NCBI GenBank assembly: GCA_964242735.1
Contig: CAXTAK010000013.1
Span: 1 to 64,000, forward strand
Length of the DNA stretch: 64,000 nt
Direction: 5' to 3'
DNA from: CADCUY01 sp964242735
GTDB lineage: Bacteria > Actinomycetota > Actinomycetes > Actinomycetales > Quadrisphaeraceae
Within the stretch, counting starts at the first letter, position 1, and every line of letters begins with the position of its first letter. Under the pieces are notes generated by a model. That model saw only the letters and a program-made list of their open reading frames with translations. It was not told the origin of the DNA and made no database searches. The position numbers and the translations under genes are program-made. This document shows, piece by piece, positions 33,528 to 42,200 of the stretch.

Positions 33528-34852
33528 CCGACCCGCCGGGCGGCGAGCGCGGTCAGCGCGCCGACGTCCGACCCGCTGTCGGCGACGGCCTGCTCGAGGG
33601 TGAGCGCGCCGGCGCCCACCGCGCGCAGCAGCACCGCGGCCATCGCCTGGGCGGTGGCGGGCTCGTCCAGCACCCCGGTCGCTGCCGTCCCCCGCGTCCA
33701 CGCGGCGAGGCGGCGCGCCGCGTCGGGGGCGGCGTCCTGGTAGAACGCGATCGTCGCGAGGTGCCGGGTCACCAGGTGCCCGGGGTGCAGGTCCCACCCC
33801 TGGGTCAGCCCGCGCTCCAGGGCGCGGCGCACCAACCTGGCGTGCAGCGCCCACGCGGCGTGCACCTGCCACCGCTCACCCGTGGGCACCACGTTGGTCG
33901 ACCCGTCGCTGACCGCGATGCCGGTGCCCGCGGCGACGAGCGCCAGCACCGCCTTGGCGTGGTCGGCGAGGGGGTGCTCCAGCGACTGCTGACCGGGGGG
34001 GACCCCGCAGGCGGCGGTGAAGTCGTAGGTGCCGAAGTGCAGCCCGGTGCACCGCCCCCGCGCGGCGTCCACCATCCGCGCCACGGCCGCGGTGCCGCCG
34101 GCGTCGACCACGGCGGCGGGCACCTCGACCTGCACCTCGAGTCCCAGCGTGCCGGCGGGGATGCCGTGCGCGGCCTCCGCCGCGTCAAGGGCGGTGGTGA
34201 ACGCCGCGACCTGCGCGGGGTGGCTGACCTTCGCCAGCGTCACCACCAGGCGCGTCTCGTCGTCCCCGGCGCCGGTCGGGGTGCCGCCGCCCTGCGCCAG
34301 GCCGGCGAGCACCAGGTCCAGGGTGCGCCAGGACCGGGCGCGGGTCGCGGGCTCCATCGAGCGCACGCGCACCCCCGCGACCAGGGGGCGGGTGGCGGGG
34401 TCAGCGCGGGCCAGGGCGGCCAGCGCCGTGCCGGCGCGGCGGGCGTCGGCGTCCTCGCCAGCGCCACCCGAGTCGCTGCCGGGGGTGTGGGGGCCGTACC
34501 CGTCCTCGAGGTCCAGGCGCAGGTCCTGCACCGGGCGGGTCGACAGCGCCGCGCGCAGCGGCTCCCACGCCCGGCGCACCGTGCCGGGCAGCAGGCCCGT
34601 CGCGGTCGCCAGGGCCACCGGGTCTGGCGCGTGGGCCTCCAGCAGCGCCAGCGCCTCCACCCCCCACGCGGTGGGGGTGTGCGCGCCGCCGACGTCGGCG
34701 GCGACGTACGCGGTGTGCACGGGGGTCACCACGCCGCGGGCCGCCCCAGCACCGGCACCCGGGCGCGGCCCGGGGTAGCGGGCGGCCAGCGCGGAGTCGA
34801 CCGGGGCCAGGTCCGCGTCCAGGCGGGCCAGCAGTGCGGCGTCCAGGGTCAC
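33524..34852 (-). CDS. DUF6986 protein (HpcH/HpaI aldolase-citrate-lyase-like)
   Basis: A 442-residue protein. The barrel motifs resemble the HpcH/citrate-lyase beta superfamily: QDLRLDLEDGYGPH, GLEVQVEVPAAVVDAGG, CTGLHFGTYDFTAACGV and HAKAVLALVAAGTGIAVSDGSTNVVPTG, then QGWDLHPGHLVTRHLATIAFY. DUF6986 members recur in actinobacterial urate clusters. The reaction is unknown; a role in cleaving a downstream C2/C4 acid is only an inference. It overlaps uox upstream and allB downstream by four bases each. Confidence 0.85.
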   Translation of the reverse strand: MTLDAALLARLDADLAPVDSALAARYPGPRPGAGAGAARGVVTPVHTAYVAADVGGAHTPTAWGVEALALLEAHAPDPVALATATGLLPGTVRRAWEPLRAALSTRPVQDLRLDLEDGYGPHTPGSDSGGAGEDADARRAGTALAALARADPATRPLVAGVRVRSMEPATRARSWRTLDLVLAGLAQGGGTPTGAGDDETRLVVTLAKVSHPAQVAAFTTALDAAEAAHGIPAGTLGLEVQVEVPAAVVDAGGTAAVARMVDAARGRCTGLHFGTYDFTAACGVPPGQQSLEHPLADHAKAVLALVAAGTGIAVSDGSTNVVPTGERWQVHAAWALHARLVRRALERGLTQGWDLHPGHLVTRHLATIAFYQDAAPDAARRLAAWTRGTAATGVLDEPATAQAMAAVLLRAVGAGALTLEQAVADSGSDVGALTALAARRVG

Positions 34853-35733
34853 CGGCTGTCCCGACCGGCCCGGCCGGCGCGGCTCACGGTGCCCTCGATC
34901 AGCCCGTAGGGGCGGTCGTCGGCGTGGAAGACGACCCCGGGGTTGTCGAGGCCGAGGGGGGCGAGGTCGACGAGGAGGTGGTGCCGGTTGGGCAGCACCA
35001 GGGCGACGGTGTCGACCTCCTCGTGCGCGTCGAGGACGGCGGTGCCCATGGCGTGCAGGGTCTGCTGCAGGGCCAGGGAGTGCAGGTCGGCGAAGGCCCC
35101 CACCATCGCGGCGACGATGCCGGTGCGCAGCGCCGCGAAGTCCCACCCGCCGGTGGTCGCGGCGTCCACGGCGTCCCCGCGGTAGGTCCACGTCGCGGTC
35201 ACCGACGTCGCCAGCACCCGGTCGGTGGTCTCGGGCAGGGTGGTGTACTGCTCGCGCTGGAACCCGGTGTACTCCGAGCCGGTGGTCTTGAGCAGCACCA
35301 GGTCCCGCAGCCCACCGGTCAGCACGCCGCCGTCGCGGCCCAGGTCCGCGCGAGCGGTGCGCACGTCGGCGCCACCGCGGGCGAAGGCGTGGTCGTGGTC
35401 ACCGAGGCGCTCCCACCCGTGCTCGTCGACGGTGACCTCCGCCCGGACCGCTGCCGGCGCCGCCTCCAGCAGGCGGGTCGCCAGTGCCACGGCGAACTCC
35501 TCCGGCTCGCCGACGCCGAGCTCGCGGGCGGTGGCGTTCACGGCGTTGCGCTGGGAGTCCGTCGCCATGACGCCGGTGTTCTCACCGCGGGTGTACGCCG
35601 CGGCGAACGCCCCCCGCAGCGCGGTCGTGACGTTCAGGTCCCGCAGGGTGTGCCGGGGGGCGGTGCGGTCGACGTGGACCACCCGGGTCTCGGCCTTGCC
35701 GTACCGGTCGAAGACCAGCTCGTGCTCGCTCAC
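34849..35733 (-). CDS. uox: urate oxidase (uricase)
   Basis: A 294-residue cofactor-free oxidase converting urate and O2 to 5-hydroxyisourate and H2O2. Landmarks include RYGKAETRVVHVDR near the start, TGVMATDSQRNAVNATARE with the catalytic Thr-Asp segment, LVLLKTTGSEYTGF (the substrate-binding strand) and PNRHHLLVDLAPLGLDNPGVVFHADDRPYG at the end. It starts with GTG five bases after the uraH stop. The peroxide it makes fits the catalase gene divergent from this operon. Confidence 0.94.
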   Translation of the reverse strand: MSEHELVFDRYGKAETRVVHVDRTAPRHTLRDLNVTTALRGAFAAAYTRGENTGVMATDSQRNAVNATARELGVGEPEEFAVALATRLLEAAPAAVRAEVTVDEHGWERLGDHDHAFARGGADVRTARADLGRDGGVLTGGLRDLVLLKTTGSEYTGFQREQYTTLPETTDRVLATSVTATWTYRGDAVDAATTGGWDFAALRTGIVAAMVGAFADLHSLALQQTLHAMGTAVLDAHEEVDTVALVLPNRHHLLVDLAPLGLDNPGVVFHADDRPYGLIEGTVSRAGRAGRDSR

Positions 35734-35738
35734 GGGGC

Positions 35739-36059
35739 TCAGCTCCCCCGGTAGGTGGTGTAGCCGTACGGGGACAGCAGCAGGGGCACGTGCAGGCGCT
35801 CCACCGGTGCGGGCAGGTCGACGGCGATGGCGACCTCCGGGAAGAAGCCGGCGCGCCCGTGCAGGGCGTCGTACGCGGCGACGTCGAACGCGAGCCGGTG
35901 GGTGCCGGCGGGCACCTCGCCCTCGAGCAGGACGGCGCGACCGTCGACGTCGGTCGTGGCCTCGGCCACGAGCTCCCCGTCGGGGTCGAGCAGCACCACG
36001 TCGATGCCAGCGCCGGGCACGCCCAGGGCGGTGTCGAGGACGTGCGTGGACAGGGTCAC
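35739..36059 (-). CDS. uraH: 5-hydroxyisourate hydrolase
   Basis: A 106-residue transthyretin-like hydrolase that opens 5-hydroxyisourate to OHCU. It has the LSTHVLDTALGVPGAGIDVVL start with the active-site His, RLAFDVAAYDALHGRAGFFPEVAI and the diagnostic C-terminal YGYTTYRGS. Length is normal. Its start overlaps the uraD stop by four bases. Confidence 0.94.
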   Translation of the reverse strand: MTLSTHVLDTALGVPGAGIDVVLLDPDGELVAEATTDVDGRAVLLEGEVPAGTHRLAFDVAAYDALHGRAGFFPEVAIAVDLPAPVERLHVPLLLSPYGYTTYRGS

Positions 36060-36577
36060 GGGCGCTCCCGCTCGACCAGGGCGCGCAGGCGCAGGACGGC
36101 GATCTCGCGCAGCTGCCCACCGGCGACGCCGACCTCGGTGGCAGGGTCGTTGCCCAGGCGCTGCTCGAGGGCGGCGAGCACGTCGGCGGCGCTGCGCCCG
36201 GCGGCGCGGATGAGGAAGACGTGCCCGAAGCGCCGCTCGTACGCGGCGTTGCCCGCCGCGAGGGCCCTGGCGGTGGCCGGGTCGTCGGCGACGCCCGCCT
36301 GCTCGCGCCGGGACGCCGCGGCGGTCGCGCCCTCCCCGGCGGGCCGGTCACCGATGCGCGGGTGGGCGGCCAGCGCGGTGAGCACCTGCTCGGCCGGCAG
36401 CGCGGAGGCGGCCTGCTCCCCGGCCCGCAGGAGGTGGTCGGCGGTGGCGTAGGGGCGACCGGCGAACACCCGCTCGACCCACGCGGGCGCGTCGAGGCAC
36501 GCGGCGAGCGCGGCGCGCACCTGCGCGGGATCGCCGGCGTTCAGGTGCTCCAGCGCTGGCGGGGGCGGGTCGCTCAC
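36056..36577 (-). CDS. uraD: OHCU decarboxylase
   Basis: A 173-residue decarboxylase that turns OHCU into S-allantoin. Family motifs include WVERVFAGRPYATADHLLRAG, LTALAAHPRIGDRP with the catalytic His, AASRREQAGV with the substrate-contacting residues, and AYERRFGHVFLIRAAGRSA. It is the first gene of the urate operon. GTG 36577 is preceded at seven bases by TAGCGT and not by a ribosome site, so the operon is probably transcribed leaderless. It is divergent from the ankyrin gene. Confidence 0.93.
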   Translation of the reverse strand: MSDPPPPALEHLNAGDPAQVRAALAACLDAPAWVERVFAGRPYATADHLLRAGEQAASALPAEQVLTALAAHPRIGDRPAGEGATAAASRREQAGVADDPATARALAAGNAAYERRFGHVFLIRAAGRSAADVLAALEQRLGNDPATEVGVAGGQLREIAVLRLRALVERERP

Positions 36578-36584
36578 CGGGGCG

Positions 36585-36590
36585 ACGCTA
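36585..36590 (-). promoter_or_regulatory. -10-like hexamer of the urate operon
   Basis: TAGCGT on the minus strand ends seven bases before the uraD GTG. The same hexamer and spacing occur before ureA and ureG. Confidence 0.55.
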
Positions 36591-36651
36591 CCGGCGCGCG
36601 GGCGTCGTGTGCGGGCGCGGAGGTGAGCCGGTCAGCGGGCAGGATGGTTCG

Positions 36652-37083
36652 GTGGGCGCTCAGGAGCTGGACGACGCGACACTGGCGTTCGCCAGCCGGG
36701 TCTTCGACATGGCCCGCGACGGGGACGACGCGCAGCTGGCCGACCTGCTCGAGGGGGGTCTGCCGGTGGACCTGACCAACGCCGCCGGTGACACGCTGCT
36801 GGTCCTCGCCGCGTACCACGCGCACCCCGCGGTGGTGGCGCTGCTGCTCTCCCGCGGCGCCGACCACGCCCGGGCCAACGACCGCGGGCAGACCGCGCTG
36901 GCGGCCGCGGTCTTCCGCCAGTGCGAGCCGGCGGTGGTCGCGCTGCTGGACGCCGGCGCGGACCCCGGGCACGGCTCCCCCTCGGCGGTGGAGACCGCCC
37001 GCTTCTTCGACCTGCCCGCCATGGCCGCGCTGCTGAGCTCGCGCGGCACCGACCGTGGTGACCCTGGGTCACCGCACACCTGA
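36652..37083 (+). CDS. ankyrin-repeat protein next to catalase
   Basis: A 143-residue protein. About three ankyrin repeats are visible: GDDAQLADLLEGGLPVDLTNAAGDTLLVLAAYHAHPAVVALLLSRGAD..., then RANDRGQTALAAAVFRQCEPAVVALLDAGAD, with a capping helix at the end. Ankyrin genes adjacent to catalase are known (AnkB-KatB in Pseudomonas), where the ankyrin protein supports catalase function. GTG 36652 is chosen, but the start is uncertain. It lies 72 bases upstream of the catalase. Confidence 0.87.
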   Translation: MGAQELDDATLAFASRVFDMARDGDDAQLADLLEGGLPVDLTNAAGDTLLVLAAYHAHPAVVALLLSRGADHARANDRGQTALAAAVFRQCEPAVVALLDAGADPGHGSPSAVETARFFDLPAMAALLSSRGTDRGDPGSPHT

Positions 37084-37155
37084 GACCCCGTTGCCGGCGC
37101 CGCAGCCGCTGTGCTGCGATGTAGCCACCACCACTGCCGTCCCCGAGGAGCCCCC

Positions 37156-38790
37156 GTGAGCGCCGAACCCGTCGAGCGTGCCGTCCTGACCAACCGTCAG
37201 GGACACCCCGTCTACGACAACCAGAACCAGCGCACCGTGGGGGCTCGCGGTCCCGCGACGCTGGAGAACTACCAGTTCCTGGAGAAGATCAGCCACTTCG
37301 ACCGCGAGCGGATCCCCGAGCGCGTCGTCCACGCCCGCGGCGCCGTGGCGTACGGGTACTTCGAGGCCACCGGCACCTGGGGTGACCAGCCCATCGCCGA
37401 CCTCACCCGCGCCAAGCTCTTCGCCGCGGCGGGCAAGCGCACCGACCTCGCGATCCGCTTCTCCACCGTCATCGGCGGCCGCGACTCCTCCGAGGCGGCC
37501 CGCGACCCGCGCGGCTTCGCGGTGAAGTTCTACACCGAGGACGGCAACTGGGACCTCGTCGGCAACAACATGGCCGTGTTCTTCGTCCGCGACGCCCTGA
37601 AGTTCCCCGACGTCATCCACTCCCTCAAGCCCGACCCCGTCACCTTCCGCCAGGAGCCGGCGCGGATCTTCGACTTCATGTCGCAGACCCCGGAGTCCAT
37701 GCACATGCTCATGCAGCTGTTCAGCCCCCGCGGCATCCCCGCGGACTACCGGCACATGCAGGGCTTCGGCGTGAACACGTACAAGTGGGTGAACGCCGCG
37801 GGTGAGAGCAAGCTGGTGAAGTACCACTGGATCCCGAAGCAGGGCGTGCGGTCCATGACCGACGCCGACGCCGCGGTCGTGCAGGGCGGTGACCTCGGCC
37901 ACGCCAGCAAGGACCTGCGCGAGGCCATCGAGCGCGGCGAGTTCCCCGAGTGGGAGCTCCTGGTGCAGGTCATGGACGACCACGACCACCCCGAGCTCGA
38001 CTTCGACCCCCTCGACGACACCAAGGTGTGGCCCGAGAACGAGTTCCCCCCGAGGTCGGTCGGGAAGATGGTGCTCAACGCCAACGTGCGCAACTTCTTC
38101 GCCGAGAACGAGCAGATCTCCTTCGGCACCGGGGTGCTGGTCGACGGGCTCGACTTCTCCGACGACAAGATGCTCGTGGGGCGCACCTTCTCGTACTCCG
38201 ACGCGCAGCGCTACCGCGTGGGCCCGAACTACCTGCAGCTGCCCGTCAACGCCCCCCACGCGGTGGTGCACACCAACCAGCGCGACGGTCAGATGGCGTT
38301 CGCCAACGACGACGGCATCAACCCGCACATCAACTACGAGCCCTCGATCACCGCGGGCGCGCTGGTGGAGGGCGACTACCCCACCCACGACGTGCAGGGC
38401 CCGGTCATCTCCGGTCGCCTCACGCGGGCGCGGCTGCCGCGCACGAACGACTACACCCAGGCCGGTCAGCGGTTTCTGCTGATGGACCCCTGGGAGCAGG
38501 ACGACCTGGTCGCGAACCTCGTGGCCCTGATCGGCGAGGCGTCGCGGGACGTGCAGGAGCGGATGGTGTGGCACTTCCTCATGTGCGAGGACGCCCTGGG
38601 GCTGCGCGTCGGTGACGGCCTGGGGATCGGCCCCGACGACGTGCGCCACCTGGAGCCGCTGGCCACCCAGCGCCTGTCGGAGGCCGAGCTGGAGCGGCTG
38701 GGGGCGCTGGGCAAGAACGGGCCCCGTGACGTCGAGGGGCTGCAGATGACGCACTGCGTGCCGGACGAGCGCGTCGCCCTGGCGAGCTGA
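37156..38790 (+). CDS. katA: monofunctional haem catalase
   Basis: A 544-residue catalase that disproportionates H2O2. The distal His is in RVVHARGAVAYG (about 59), the Asn in VGNNMAVFF (about 137), and the proximal haem-ligand Tyr in RTFSYSDAQRYRVGPNY. The start LTNRQGHPVYDNQNQRTVG is the family N-terminal arm. It is somewhat longer than small-subunit catalases (about 485 residues) because of a C-terminal helical extension. gaggag precedes GTG 37156. It follows the ankyrin gene and lies divergent from the uricase operon, a likely peroxide source. The symbol is generic. Confidence 0.94.
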   Translation: MSAEPVERAVLTNRQGHPVYDNQNQRTVGARGPATLENYQFLEKISHFDRERIPERVVHARGAVAYGYFEATGTWGDQPIADLTRAKLFAAAGKRTDLAIRFSTVIGGRDSSEAARDPRGFAVKFYTEDGNWDLVGNNMAVFFVRDALKFPDVIHSLKPDPVTFRQEPARIFDFMSQTPESMHMLMQLFSPRGIPADYRHMQGFGVNTYKWVNAAGESKLVKYHWIPKQGVRSMTDADAAVVQGGDLGHASKDLREAIERGEFPEWELLVQVMDDHDHPELDFDPLDDTKVWPENEFPPRSVGKMVLNANVRNFFAENEQISFGTGVLVDGLDFSDDKMLVGRTFSYSDAQRYRVGPNYLQLPVNAPHAVVHTNQRDGQMAFANDDGINPHINYEPSITAGALVEGDYPTHDVQGPVISGRLTRARLPRTNDYTQAGQRFLLMDPWEQDDLVANLVALIGEASRDVQERMVWHFLMCEDALGLRVGDGLGIGPDDVRHLEPLATQRLSEAELERLGALGKNGPRDVEGLQMTHCVPDERVALAS

Positions 38791-39416
38791 TCACCCGCGG
38801 CAGCAGCGCCCGCCCGGCCATCCGCCCCTACCGGGCGGGTGACCGGGCGGCGGTGTACGACGTGTGCGTGCGCACCGGTGCCGCGGGCGGTGACGCGCGG
38901 GGGCTCTGCTCGACCGACGACCTCGTCTCCGACGTCTACGTCGGTCCGTACGTCGACCTCGAGCCCTACCTGGCGCTGGTCCTGGACGACGGGGCGCGCG
39001 TCGTGGGGTACGTCGTGGGCACCGCCGACACCGCGGCGTTCGTGCGCGCCTACCGCCGGGAGTGGATGCCGCGCCTGGTCGGGCGGTTCCCGCAGCCGCC
39101 GGCGGAGCCCGTCAGCGTGGAGGAGCGGTGGCTGGCCGACTTCCACCGGCCCGAGCGGATGCTCCTGCCCGAGCTGGAGGCCCACCCGGCGCACCTGCAC
39201 ATCGACCTCCTCCCGGGGCACCAGGGGGCCGGGCACGGGCGGGCCCTGATCACCGCGTTCCTGGCGCTGGCCGCGCGGGCCGGGGCCCCCGCGGTGCACC
39301 TGGCGGTGGGGAACGCCAACACGGGTGCCCGCGCGTTCTACGACCGGATGGGGTTCGCGCCGATCCCCGTGCCGGACGCAGGGTCGGCGACCTACCTCGG
39401 GCGGGCCACCACGTGA
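38787..39416 (+). CDS. GNAT-family N-acetyltransferase with unusual start
   Basis: A GNAT domain beginning IRPYRAGDRAAVYDVCVRTG, with HIDLLPGHQGAGHGRALITAFLALAARAG (acetyl-CoA loop QGAGHGRAL) and NTGARAFYDRMGFAPIP. It resembles acetyltransferases annotated as OGA-like or hyaluronoglucosaminidase-linked GNATs. No ATG, GTG or TTG precedes the conserved IRPYR start in frame; the closest candidates are CTG 38787 overlapping the catalase TGA, or GTG 38853, which would drop the first strand. The stop overlaps the next GTG by four bases. Confidence 0.75.
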   Translation: MITRGSSARPAIRPYRAGDRAAVYDVCVRTGAAGGDARGLCSTDDLVSDVYVGPYVDLEPYLALVLDDGARVVGYVVGTADTAAFVRAYRREWMPRLVGRFPQPPAEPVSVEERWLADFHRPERMLLPELEAHPAHLHIDLLPGHQGAGHGRALITAFLALAARAGAPAVHLAVGNANTGARAFYDRMGFAPIPVPDAGSATYLGRATT

Positions 39417-40051
39417 CGGCCGGTGCGGGGTCCTTCTTCCCCGAGGTGCCCGACCGGCCGGGGGTCGACGACGACCACGACTCCCCGATCGCGTCCCCGG
39501 CGTGGCAGGGGCCGCCGCGGCACGTGCGCCCGGGTGTCGCCGAGCTGTCCGAGATCATGGGCCGCTCGGAGACCACCGTCGTGCTGCTGGAGGGCGCCCG
39601 GGCCCACCCGGAGGGCGTGGTCCTGCGCCTGGTGGTGGTCGTGCGCGAGACCGGTCGGGAGGCGCGGCGCCGCCTGTCCTCCCACCTGGAGCGCGTGCAC
39701 GGCCGCGGCCAGCTGGACCTGTGGCTGCCACCCGGGGGCCTGCGGTGGGGCGTGCAGCTGGCCGACGGGCGGCGGGTGACCAGCCTGGACGAGTCGCCGT
39801 GGGCGCTGCTCCCCGACGGTGCCGACCCGGCGGACTGGACGCCGGACCACCCCGTCCTGGAGGGGCTGGGGCGGCCGAGTGCTCGCGCGGACACCTGGTC
39901 GCGGGAGGTGTGGCTGTGGCCCCTGCCCCCACCGGGTCTGGTGCGGGTGGTGTGCGCGTGGGAGGACCGCGGCATCGCCGAGACCGACGTCCAGGTCGAC
40001 GCCGGCCCCCTGCGCGCGGCGGCGTCGCGGGCGGAGCCGCTGTGGGTGTGA
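39413..40051 (+). CDS. hypothetical protein
   Basis: A 212-residue protein of unknown family. It begins VTAGAGSFFPEVPDRPGVDDDHDSP and contains ETTVVLLEGARAHPEGVVLRLVVVVRE, LWLPPGGLRWGVQLADGRRVTSL and REVWLWPLPPPGLVRVVCAWEDRGI. The pattern suggests a beta-rich domain without catalytic motifs or membrane segments. GTG 39413 overlaps the GNAT stop, so it is cotranslated. Confidence 0.65.
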   Translation: MTAGAGSFFPEVPDRPGVDDDHDSPIASPAWQGPPRHVRPGVAELSEIMGRSETTVVLLEGARAHPEGVVLRLVVVVRETGREARRRLSSHLERVHGRGQLDLWLPPGGLRWGVQLADGRRVTSLDESPWALLPDGADPADWTPDHPVLEGLGRPSARADTWSREVWLWPLPPPGLVRVVCAWEDRGIAETDVQVDAGPLRAAASRAEPLWV

Positions 40052-40059
40052 GCGGGCAG

Positions 40060-40669
40060 TCATCGCCACGCGCCACCCATGACGTCGGGGTCGCCCGGGT
40101 CGGCGAAGGTGGCGGCGAGGGACGCCAGGTGCGTGGAGTCGACCGCTCGACCGATCTGGCCGCGTCCTGGACCAGGGGCCGGCGTACGCAGTCGCTGCGC
40201 GAGAGGTCGAGGCGGGCGGCGCACGCGTCCGCGGCGGCCACGCACGCAGGGACCACAGCGAGACGACTAGCCAGGTGGTCACCACGAAGCCGGCCAGGGC
40301 CGCGACCAGCACCACGGGGGCCAGTGCACCGGCGTCCACCGACCGCACCCCGAGGGGTGCGATGGCCGGGCCCAGGGCTGCGGGGATCCCGTGAGTGACA
40401 CCCGTCCACCACGCCAGCGCGCGGAAGCGCCCCGCCAGCCGCTCCTCGTGCAGCTCGGTCGCTGCCGTGGCCACCGCCACGCAGACGAGGACGACGGTGA
40501 CCGCCCCGGCAGCGGCGTCGAGGGCGACGACGACACCCTGCACGCCCGTGGGCGCGACCACTGCCGTGGTGGACGACCCCACGTCGGAGGTGGTCGTGAC
40601 GAGCGGGTGGACCAGGACGTCGAACCCGCCCATCCGCAAGTCGGCCAGGACGAGCACCGGGCCGGTCAC
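40060..40669 (-). pseudogene. small membrane protein, apparently frameshifted
   Basis: GTG 40669 opens a frame with three hydrophobic stretches: GVQGVVVALDAAAGAVTVVLVCVAVATA, then GIPAALGPAIAPLGV and GALAPVVLVAALAGFVVTTWLVVSLWSL. Beyond about 40245 this frame becomes Arg/Pro-rich and runs into plus-strand genes. Another frame there ends naturally at 40060 (LASLAATFADPGDPDVMGG). One frameshift is suspected. No family is recognised. Confidence 0.4.
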
Positions 40670-40812
40670 GAGCAGCCCGACCGCAGGCGGGGTCTGCGTC
40701 GCGGGCCCGGTACGCGTCGCGCTCGTACCGCCTCACCGCAGGGCGTGCGCTCGGCCGCCGCGCCAGCGAGGAGATCAGTCCTCGGCGCCTGTCGAGCTGC
40801 CACGCTGTCGCG

Positions 40813-41445
40813 GTGCTCACCGCCTGCGTCAACGGTGCCCGGCGCCCCGAGGGGCACCCGGCGTTGCCCATCTCACCGCAGGAGCTGGCGCGGGACGCCG
40901 CCACCCTCGCCGGCCTCGGTGTCGCCGATGTGCACCTGCACGTCAAGGATGAGCAGGGCGAGGACGTCGTGGACGCCGCGACGCTGGGCGCGGTGATCGC
41001 GGCGGTCTGCTCGGTCGCACCGAGTACCCGGATCGGGGTGACCCCCGGCGCTTGGGCCCAGCCGGACCCCGGCGCACGGCTCGCCGCCGTCCGCGCCTGG
41101 GCCGACCTGCCGCACCGCCACCGGTGCTCGCGGGTCCCGGTCGATGTCGCCGACGGGCTGGACGCTGCTGCGGCCACGGCCGAGGCGGACCTCTTGATCG
41201 ACCTCGTCGACCAGGCTCAGCACGCGGGCGTCGCGGGGGCGCCGGTGCTGCTGCACGGCGAGGGCTCCAGCGCCTGGCCGATCCTGGAGCTGGCGGGCCG
41301 CCGCGGCTTCGCCACGCGCATCGGCCTCGAGGCCGTCCTCGTGCTCCCGGACGACTCCCCCGCCCCCGACGACGCCGCCCTGGTGCGCGCGGCCCGAGGG
41401 CTCCTGGGCCACCGAGCCGGGCCTGCTGATCGCTGCCACCACTGA
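40813..41445 (+). CDS. BKACE-like (beta-keto acid cleavage, DUF849) protein
   Basis: A 210-residue protein. The first half is BKACE-like: ACVNGARRPEGHPALPISPQELARDAATLAGLGVADVHLHVKDEQGEDVVDAATLGAVI and IGVTPGAWA. The HLHV zinc-ligand pair is present. BKACE enzymes condense a beta-keto acid with acetyl-CoA. The middle (PHRHRCSRVPVDVADGLDA) is unlike the family's NWHE region, and the protein is shorter than the usual 270-300 residues, so activity is doubtful. The end reads RGFATRIGLEAVLVLPD, as in the family. GTG 40813 is used. Confidence 0.65.
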   Translation: MLTACVNGARRPEGHPALPISPQELARDAATLAGLGVADVHLHVKDEQGEDVVDAATLGAVIAAVCSVAPSTRIGVTPGAWAQPDPGARLAAVRAWADLPHRHRCSRVPVDVADGLDAAAATAEADLLIDLVDQAQHAGVAGAPVLLHGEGSSAWPILELAGRRGFATRIGLEAVLVLPDDSPAPDDAALVRAARGLLGHRAGPADRCHH

Positions 41446-41523
41446 TCGGCGCTGTGAGGCGACCCCCGGCGTCAAGGCCGACTCAGGAGCAGTGCGGGTC
41501 CCAGCAGGAGTGGGCGACCGCCC

Positions 41524-42093
41524 TCAGGCCGGCGCTGACGGCGCGTAGCGCAGCAGGACCACCCCGTTGCCGAAGGTGCGGCTCTCCACGAGGTCGAGGT
41601 CGAGGTGGGCGTCGTCGGCGAACGATCGCCGCCCCCGCCCCATCACCACGGGGTGGACGTAGAGCCGGAACTCATCGACGAGGCCGTGGCGGATGGAGGT
41701 CGCCGCGAGGTCCGCGCCGCCGAGGGCCATGTCACCGCCCGGCTCCTCCTCCAGGGCACACAGCGCCGCGGGGTCGACCGCGCGCTCGATCCTCGCGCCC
41801 GGCCCGACCTCGACCAGCGTGCGCGAGTACACGATCTTCGGCGTCCTGCGCCAGATGCCGGCGAACTCGCGCACCGTCGGCGGGTGCTGCGGGTCCTGGT
41901 CGGCGGTCGACCAGAAGCCCTCCATCAGCTCGTAGGAGCGCCGCCCCTCGAGGAAGGCGGCCATGTCGCCCAGCCGGTCGTTGAAGTGCTGGTGCAGCTC
42001 CTCGTCCACCCGGCCCCAGCTGATGTCGCCGTCTGGACCCTCGAAGAAGCCGTCGGCGGACACCGACATGGACAGCACGATCCGTCGCGTCAC
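41524..42093 (-). CDS. dihydrofolate reductase family protein, copy 4
   Basis: A 189-residue paralog of the protein at 7883-8455: FFEGPDGDISWGRVDEELHQHF, ELMEGFWSTADQDPQHPP, REFAGIWRRTPKIVYSRTL, MALGGADLAATSIRHGLVDEF, HPVVMGRGRRSF and FGNGVVLLRY. The same RibD-C-like fold suggests an NADPH-dependent reductase of unknown substrate. It stands alone here, on the opposite strand from the TA pair, with GTG 42093 as start. Confidence 0.86.
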   Translation of the reverse strand: MTRRIVLSMSVSADGFFEGPDGDISWGRVDEELHQHFNDRLGDMAAFLEGRRSYELMEGFWSTADQDPQHPPTVREFAGIWRRTPKIVYSRTLVEVGPGARIERAVDPAALCALEEEPGGDMALGGADLAATSIRHGLVDEFRLYVHPVVMGRGRRSFADDAHLDLDLVESRTFGNGVVLLRYAPSAPA

Positions 42094-42165
42094 GGGCGTG
42101 GACCGCAGCGCCGCGCCGCCTGGCGGCTCCCCGGAGCGAGCGACCCTGCGTGCTCGTCGCCAGTG

Positions 42166-42181
42166 TGGCCAAGCTTGGCCA
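42166..42181 (+). promoter_or_regulatory. perfect 16-bp palindrome, probable TA operator
   Basis: TGGCCAAGCTTGGCCA is fully palindromic, centred 27 bases before the antitoxin start at 42201. Autoregulation through such palindromes is normal for VapBC/Phd-type modules. Confidence 0.7.
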
Positions 42182-42200
42182 AGCCGAGCACCGTTGGTCC

